Of a DNA stretch of 38,309 bases, positions 33,469 through 38,309 are shown piece after piece. The stretch comes from HGM04593 sp045533955 (GTDB lineage Bacteria; Bacteroidota; Bacteroidia; Bacteroidales; Bacteroidaceae), in contig JAZSIU010000103.1 of NCBI GenBank assembly GCA_045533955.1, positions 1 through 38,309 of the forward strand, in the 5' to 3' direction. A model generated the notes under the pieces. That model worked only from the letters and a program-made list of their open reading frames with translations, ran no database searches and was not told the origin of the DNA. The translations under genes and the position numbers were made by a program. How positions within the stretch are numbered: position 1 is the first letter of the stretch; each line of letters opens with the position of its first letter.

Positions 33469-33499
33469 TTTGAACATTAAGTGAAAAGAGTTATTTTTG
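33469..33499 (+). promoter_or_regulatory. Promoter of the FAS1-susC operon
   Basis: TTTG (33469-33472), a 19-bp spacer and TATTTTTG (33492-33499) match the full Bacteroidetes consensus exactly. Transcription would start near 33506, giving a leader of about 75 nt. Confidence 0.8.
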
Positions 33500-33506
33500 C
33501 GCGTTA

Positions 33507-33523
33507 CATAGTGGCTCACTATG
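33507..33523 (+). promoter_or_regulatory. Inverted repeat at the predicted transcript start
   Basis: Perfect inverted repeat CATAGTG-GCT-CACTATG beginning about eight bases after the -7 box, at or next to the predicted +1. It could be a regulator-binding palindrome or a 5' mRNA hairpin; the sequence does not distinguish these. Confidence 0.5.
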
Positions 33524-33580
33524 TGATGTGGTTATGTGATTAGTTGTAAAAAATTCTAATTAATTATAAAATTTATATTT

Positions 33581-36500
33581 ATGTTAAAACACCGTTTAAG
33601 TAAATTTGGCCACGTGGCGTTCGTGTCGCTGTGTGCGCTTTTTGCCGGCGGCATTATGCAGTCTTGTACCGACGAGTTTGACGATTACGAGTATGATGAC
33701 AAAGAGCCGTCGTGGTTAGGTGCCAGCATTTACGACTTTCTAAAAGGAGAGCAGGGTGCGCGTACCTACAACTACTACACAGCAATCATTGACAGTCTCG
33801 GTTACACCGATGTACTTGCCAGCACCGGTAGTAAAACAGTTTTTGTAGCCGACGATGCTGCATTTGAGAAATTCTTCCAAAACAACCGCTGGGGTGTTAG
33901 CAGCTTTAATCAGCTGTCTAAGGCTCAGATGAAGATTCTTCTCTACAGTTCAATGCTTGACAACGCCTATCTGCTTGATATGATGTCGAGCCTGCCCGGC
34001 AATCCTCCCGTTGAGGGTTCTTGCTTGCGCCGTCTGACCTCTTCGCAGGCTGTTGACTCAATTCCCTATTTTACTCCCGAGATGCTTCCCACAAACAATG
34101 CTCATTGGGATAATTTCCGCGACAGAGGCCTTTTGTTGGCAACCGACGGAACCGATCCTATGATGGTGCATTTCTTGCGCGAGTATATGAAAGCAAAGAG
34201 CATTAACTCGCTCGACGTCAATGTGTTCTTTAATGCCGACCGTTCAACTCCTCGTTCGGGTGATGAGGCTTTCATCTATCAGAATCAGGTACTTGCAAGC
34301 GGTATCGACTTTGGCGATTACTCGGACGACACACTTACAATCACCTGTAAGAACGGTTATATCTATCGTATGGACGGTGTTCTTGTTCCTCCCTCGAATA
34401 TGGCCGAGGAGCTTCGTCAGCACGACAGCACAAAGGTGTTCAGCTATATGCTCGACCGTTTCAGTGCTCCCCTCTACGACGCTACTCTCAGTCAGGAGTA
34501 CAACTATATCAATGACAATACCGACAACCCCGATAGCGTATTTGTGCTTCGCTACATAAACAGGTCAGAGGCTCGTTCTTTATATAAGGTAAAGGATTAT
34601 GCACCGGCTGCAGTAACCGACGAAGAGAGAGCACAGACACCTGCTCTTGCGTTCGACCCGGGTTGGAATACCTATCGTCAGGGTTCGGCTGCAGCCGAGG
34701 GAGATATGGCAGCAATGCTTGTTCCCAAGGATGCTCACGTTTATAACTATTTCAAGAGCGGTGCAGGTAAGTTCCTTGTTGACCTCTATGCCCCCGATGT
34801 TGAATTGGACGACAACGACTACACATCAATTATCCCCGCTCTCGATAGCATCCCCAGTAACATTATCGCATCGTTCATCAACAACCTGATGCTTCCCACA
34901 TTCTCTACATCGGTTCCCAGCAAATTCGACCAGGTATATAATGACGGTACCGAGATTATGGGCGTAAAACCCGAGCACGTCGATGAGTGTGTTGTTGCCA
35001 ACAACGGTGTTATCTACATATTGAATCAGGTATTTGGTCCCGTTGACTATCGTGCTGTATCTGCACCTCCTCTCACAATGACCAATATGACAATTATGCG
35101 TGCAGCCATTCAGCAACTCGGTTACAACTCGTACCTCAAGGCTATGGATGCAACATATAGCTTCATTGTACCCGATGACAACTATTTCGTATATTACGAC
35201 CCCGTAACAATTGCTGCGGCAGCCGATTCTAATGGCGTTGCCTATAAGTTCTTCTATAACAACAAATACAAGACGGGAACAAATGTTACACCCAAAATTT
35301 GGGCTAAGCGCTATTATTTCGGTGTTAACGAAGATGGCAGCTACGAAGTAAAAGATACGCTCGACGCTTATGCCGTTGAAGGTGAGTCTAAACCGGTAAT
35401 GTATGGCAATACCAAGGTTAACTTTAAATACGATTGGAGCACATCGGCCAGCGCAAATAACCCCTCTGGTTTCCTTTACAACCGTATGACCGACCTTCTC
35501 GAATACCTTATTATAGTTGGTGATGTTGAGGATGGTAACAGCTACTATCTTTCTAAGGGTTACGGTACCATCAAGTGCGATTTTAACCCCAATATCGTTG
35601 ACGCTGATGGCAAGCCCGATCCCAAGAGTATGAAATTCTATGGTGGCGAGCAGCTCGAGAATGGAACATCTGTATCGGTACTCACACGCTACCCCGAGGA
35701 TAACGGTGTTACATATTGTACAAAGAGTGATGATGTGATTATTGCCAAGCAAGGTGATTCGCTCCGCTCGGGTATTCCTACACCTCCCACACAGACAGTA
35801 TTCTACAAGCTCAATGCTGCTGCAACTAATCCCGCGGCATCATCGTTCAGCACAGAAAAATTCCTTGATGTGTGTCAGGGCCCCGAGGATATGGACCTTG
35901 TTACATTCTTCCGTCAGATTTATCCCGACAAGGACTCGGTAAGATTGCAGAATGATACTCTGCCCCGTTACGCAGTGTTCTACTCAAAGACAAACAAGAC
36001 ACTTGGTTCGGGTATTCCTCGCGACTTCACTGTGCCTTTCTTCAGCACATACCACTACACAGTATATATCCCCACCGATGAGGCCGTAGAGGAGGCTATC
36101 GCAATGGGTCTTCCCACTTGGAAACAGTTGCAAGACGAGATTGCCGACACAGTAGGTGGTGTTGATAAGAGTGGTAAGGTTCTTGCCAATGTTCGCCTTA
36201 TCAATAAGTTTGCACGTTATCACTTCCAGGATAACTCAATCTTTGTAGATAAGAAAGATTTCTCTATCACATCAGCCGGAGCAACATCTTCGTCGGCTCG
36301 TTTCGAGACAGCGGCTATCGACGAGGAGACAGGCCGATTCTTTGAGACAATCGTCGAGTCAACAAATTCGACAGTTGGTAACGCACTGAGAACACTCTCT
36401 GTTACCGACGACCTCGATAGAAAGGTTACCGTATTGAACTATCCCGGCGAGGAGGGTAAGAGCTGGAACATTATGACACGTGATATTCTGATGTTCTGTA

Positions 36501-37048
36501 AAACCACAGCAGGTATTAACTCTTCAAAATATGGACACAGCATTGAGACATCATCATTTGCAGTGCTCCACCAGATTGACAAGGTTCTTCTGAACAGCGG
36601 TGTTATCGGTTACGACGGTAAATTCTGCCGCTACGCCGACAGAGGTGAACTTATCGACACAATCACAATTGCAGGCGGTGAAGGTTCATACGAGGGCAAA
36701 TATCTTGTAGGTCGTCGTGGCTACAAGAAAGAGACAGATGCCGAAGGTTTCGACGTTAACGTTCCCGTACTCTGCCTGATGAAGAAGGTTGAGGGTTCGA
36801 CCGATAATATGAATATGGAGGAATATGTTCTTGTTGACGGACAGAAAGTGCTCATCACAAGCGACGGCGCTCGCGTAAAAGAGATTGAGCCTAAGAAAGC
36901 CGGTGGTAAGATTGAGTACAAGTGGGCCGACGAGAATGGTAACGAGACTTATGAAACAACCGACGAAAATGGTAAGACTGTAACAAAAGAGTATACCGAA
37001 CCTCAAGTTTGGTACAACAATGATGGTACAATATTTAAGAAGAAATAA
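33581..37048 (+). CDS. Multi-FAS1 surface lipoprotein paired with SusC
   Basis: An 1155-aa lipoprotein (signal to Cys29 in GIMQSC) with an acidic tract directly after the Cys (CTDEFDDYEYDD), the Bacteroidetes surface-export signal. The protein appears to hold about four fasciclin (FAS1) domains: residues about 45-265 (SIYDFLK...TVFVADDAAFEKFF), 275-485 (ending NGVIYILNQVFGPV), about 500-740 (MTIMRAAIQQLGYNSY...SFIVPDD) and about 760-1050 (FLDVCQGPEDMDLVTFF...YTVYIPTDEAVEEA). The C-terminal 100 residues are polar with a charged repeat-like end. FAS1 domains commonly mediate adhesion or ligand binding; here it takes a SusD-like place beside SusC, although it is not itself SusD. The susC start is 11 bp downstream. 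The ligand is unknown. Confidence 0.85.
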   Translation: MLKHRLSKFGHVAFVSLCALFAGGIMQSCTDEFDDYEYDDKEPSWLGASIYDFLKGEQGARTYNYYTAIIDSLGYTDVLASTGSKTVFVADDAAFEKFFQNNRWGVSSFNQLSKAQMKILLYSSMLDNAYLLDMMSSLPGNPPVEGSCLRRLTSSQAVDSIPYFTPEMLPTNNAHWDNFRDRGLLLATDGTDPMMVHFLREYMKAKSINSLDVNVFFNADRSTPRSGDEAFIYQNQVLASGIDFGDYSDDTLTITCKNGYIYRMDGVLVPPSNMAEELRQHDSTKVFSYMLDRFSAPLYDATLSQEYNYINDNTDNPDSVFVLRYINRSEARSLYKVKDYAPAAVTDEERAQTPALAFDPGWNTYRQGSAAAEGDMAAMLVPKDAHVYNYFKSGAGKFLVDLYAPDVELDDNDYTSIIPALDSIPSNIIASFINNLMLPTFSTSVPSKFDQVYNDGTEIMGVKPEHVDECVVANNGVIYILNQVFGPVDYRAVSAPPLTMTNMTIMRAAIQQLGYNSYLKAMDATYSFIVPDDNYFVYYDPVTIAAAADSNGVAYKFFYNNKYKTGTNVTPKIWAKRYYFGVNEDGSYEVKDTLDAYAVEGESKPVMYGNTKVNFKYDWSTSASANNPSGFLYNRMTDLLEYLIIVGDVEDGNSYYLSKGYGTIKCDFNPNIVDADGKPDPKSMKFYGGEQLENGTSVSVLTRYPEDNGVTYCTKSDDVIIAKQGDSLRSGIPTPPTQTVFYKLNAAATNPAASSFSTEKFLDVCQGPEDMDLVTFFRQIYPDKDSVRLQNDTLPRYAVFYSKTNKTLGSGIPRDFTVPFFSTYHYTVYIPTDEAVEEAIAMGLPTWKQLQDEIADTVGGVDKSGKVLANVRLINKFARYHFQDNSIFVDKKDFSITSAGATSSSARFETAAIDEETGRFFETIVESTNSTVGNALRTLSVTDDLDRKVTVLNYPGEEGKSWNIMTRDILMFCKTTAGINSSKYGHSIETSSFAVLHQIDKVLLNSGVIGYDGKFCRYADRGELIDTITIAGGEGSYEGKYLVGRRGYKKETDAEGFDVNVPVLCLMKKVEGSTDNMNMEEYVLVDGQKVLITSDGARVKEIEPKKAGGKIEYKWADENGNETYETTDENGKTVTKEYTEPQVWYNNDGTIFKKK

Positions 37049-37059
37049 AAATAAACGCC

Positions 37060-38309
37060 ATGATAAAGATAAAACATTTAATGTTGCTTACTCTATGCTG
37101 CTTGGTCGGTACAACGGCTTTTGCGCAAAAGAGTGCACGTATTTCCGGAAAAGTTTTCAGTGATTCCGAGGGTCCGCTTATGATGGTTAACGTAACCGAG
37201 CGCGACAACAGCGACCGTATTATCGAGGCTACCATCACTGATATGGAGGGTAACTTCTCTATGGTTGTTAAGAACACAAGCAACCACCTCGAGGTTTCGT
37301 ACATTGGTTACAAGACACAGAAACTCGAGATTGGTTCGCGCACTGTATTCAATATCAAGATGATAGAGGATAACGTAATTGAAGAGGTAGTCATCACGGC
37401 AAAGCCCCGCCGTCAGAGCGGTGCGCTCGATATTCTTGAGCGCGAGGTTTCGTCGGCTACTCAGAAGTTCGATATGAGCGAGATGGACGGTCTTTCATTT
37501 GCTTCGGTCGATGAGGCTCTTCAGGGACAGATTGCCGGTCTTGATATCGTCTTCAATTCCGGTAACGTAGGTTCAGGAACACAGATGCGTCTGCGCGGTA
37601 ACTCAATGCTTGAGGGTGATGCCCAGCCGCTTATCGTTGTCGATGAAAATATCCTTGAGGTAGATACCCAGACATTCGACTTCGAGTCGGCAACAGAGGA
37701 GAGTTTCGCATCGCTTCTTATGGTCAATCCTGAGGATATCGCCGAAATTGAGGTTCTCAAGGACGCAGCATCATGTGCTGCTTGGGGTTCAAGAGGTGCG
37801 AATGGTGTCATCAAGATCAAGACAAAGCGCGGTAAGCGTGGTCCGGCCCGTGTGAACTTTACATATAAGTTCAAGGACAAATGGTCACCCGAAGGCCGTA
37901 AACTCCTCAATGGTGACGACTACACAATGCTTATCAAGCAAGCTCTTTTCAATCAGAACCATGTAGGTGTCGATGTTCCGGAACTTAACTATGACAAGAC
38001 TTTCCCTGAGTATGAGAACTTCAACAACAATACCGATTGGGTAGATGCAGTTTCAAAACATGGATATAGCCATGACTACTCAATGAACATAAGCGGTGGT
38101 GGCGAGAAGGCGACATTCCGTATTTCCGGCGGTTATACTCATGAGACCGGTCAGGTGATAGGTCAATACCTCAAGAGATTCACATCACGTCTCGCACTTG
38201 ACTACTATGTTTCTCAGCGAATCAAGGTTATTGCAGACTTCTCATTCTCATATACAAAGCAGAGAAGAAATACAGGCAATATACTCGGTGATGCTTTGAC
38301 AATGATGCC
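37060..38309 (+). CDS. SusC/RagA-family TonB-dependent receptor (partial, runs off window)
   Basis: The first 416 codons of an outer-membrane TonB-linked importer, cut by the window end. The product has a signal peptide (MIKIKHLMLLTLCCLVGTTAFAQ) and a carboxypeptidase-D-like beta-sandwich (residues about 28-105: ISGKVFSDSEGPLMMVNV...SYIGYKTQKLEIG), then a short linker with EEVVITAKPRR. The plug domain has VDEALQGQIAGLDIV, GSGTQMRLRGNSML and IEVLKDAASCAAWGSRGANGVIKIKTK. The first barrel strands follow (NISGGGEKATFRISGGYTHETGQ). It lies 11 bp after the FAS1 lipoprotein gene. Full-length members are about 1000 residues, and a SusD-like gene commonly follows outside this window. Confidence 0.93.
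   Translation, partial: MIKIKHLMLLTLCCLVGTTAFAQKSARISGKVFSDSEGPLMMVNVTERDNSDRIIEATITDMEGNFSMVVKNTSNHLEVSYIGYKTQKLEIGSRTVFNIKMIEDNVIEEVVITAKPRRQSGALDILEREVSSATQKFDMSEMDGLSFASVDEALQGQIAGLDIVFNSGNVGSGTQMRLRGNSMLEGDAQPLIVVDENILEVDTQTFDFESATEESFASLLMVNPEDIAEIEVLKDAASCAAWGSRGANGVIKIKTKRGKRGPARVNFTYKFKDKWSPEGRKLLNGDDYTMLIKQALFNQNHVGVDVPELNYDKTFPEYENFNNNTDWVDAVSKHGYSHDYSMNISGGGEKATFRISGGYTHETGQVIGQYLKRFTSRLALDYYVSQRIKVIADFSFSYTKQRRNTGNILGDALTMM

Noticed and set aside
33581..37048. SusD homologue
   Set aside because: The product has fasciclin-like segments and twice the length of SusD; no SusD-type helical TPR pattern is seen.
1..38309. Prophage, integrative element or insertion sequence
   Set aside because: No integrase, transposase, mobilisation or phage gene and no tRNA attachment site is present; gene content and codon use look uniformly chromosomal.

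Overview
The window is a typical chromosomal stretch of a Bacteroidales (Bacteroidota) bacterium with roughly balanced GC. The evidence is a FAS1-lipoprotein/SusC pair, GH92 and GH5 mannosidase genes, an MG2-type secreted protein, lipoproteins with an acidic tract after the lipidated Cys, Bacteroidetes-style promoters (TTTG, about 19 bp, TAnnTTTG) and almost no Shine-Dalgarno sites. Genus cannot be fixed from the sequence; a gut lineage such as Muribaculaceae or Bacteroidaceae is an inference. No tRNA, rRNA, prophage, transposase or CRISPR-Cas genes were seen.

Layout. 1-349: a solo copy of a hairpin-rich repeat, then the asd terminator. 350-1357 (-): aspartate-semialdehyde dehydrogenase. 1487-2844 (+): tcdA and a LolD-type ATPase, overlapping by 4 bp. 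3031-3495 (+): small secreted Spy/CpxP-like protein. 3680-5551 (+): Uup-type ABC-F ATPase. 5702-9526 (-): a 1274-aa secreted MG2-like protein with a C-terminal Sel1-repeat block. 9778-15449 (-): tripartite RND efflux operon in the order outer-membrane factor, fusion lipoprotein, pump. 15551-15922 (+): small unknown protein. 15923-17045: gene-free, filled by a tandem array of about 179-bp units built from nested CTCCTC/GAGGAG inverted repeats, related to the solo copy at 111-246. 17046-24038 (-): mannose-glycan locus (GH5, ROK-family protein, two GH92). 24321-28522 (+): etfB, etfA, a long acyl-CoA dehydrogenase and an FKBP/SlyD-like isomerase with a Cys-rich tail. 28603-29682 (+): aroC. 29792-33197 (+): a multi-TM protein (probably DUF6057) followed by a lipoprotein that combines a single CxxCH haem site with PD40/TolB-like repeats. 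33581-38309 (+): 1155-aa FAS1 lipoprotein and the start of a SusC-family receptor, cut by the window end.

How the genes fit together. The minus-strand GH5/ROK/GH92/GH92 set reads as degradation of a mannose-containing glycan: endo-cleavage, exo-alpha-mannosidase trimming and a cytoplasmic sugar-kinase-family protein. The ETF pair and acyl-CoA dehydrogenase form an electron-transfer module. The FAS1 lipoprotein and SusC probably act together at the cell surface. The parts least explained by known biology are the repeat array, the MG2-Sel1 fusion, and the pairing of a polytopic membrane protein with a mono-haem PD40 lipoprotein.
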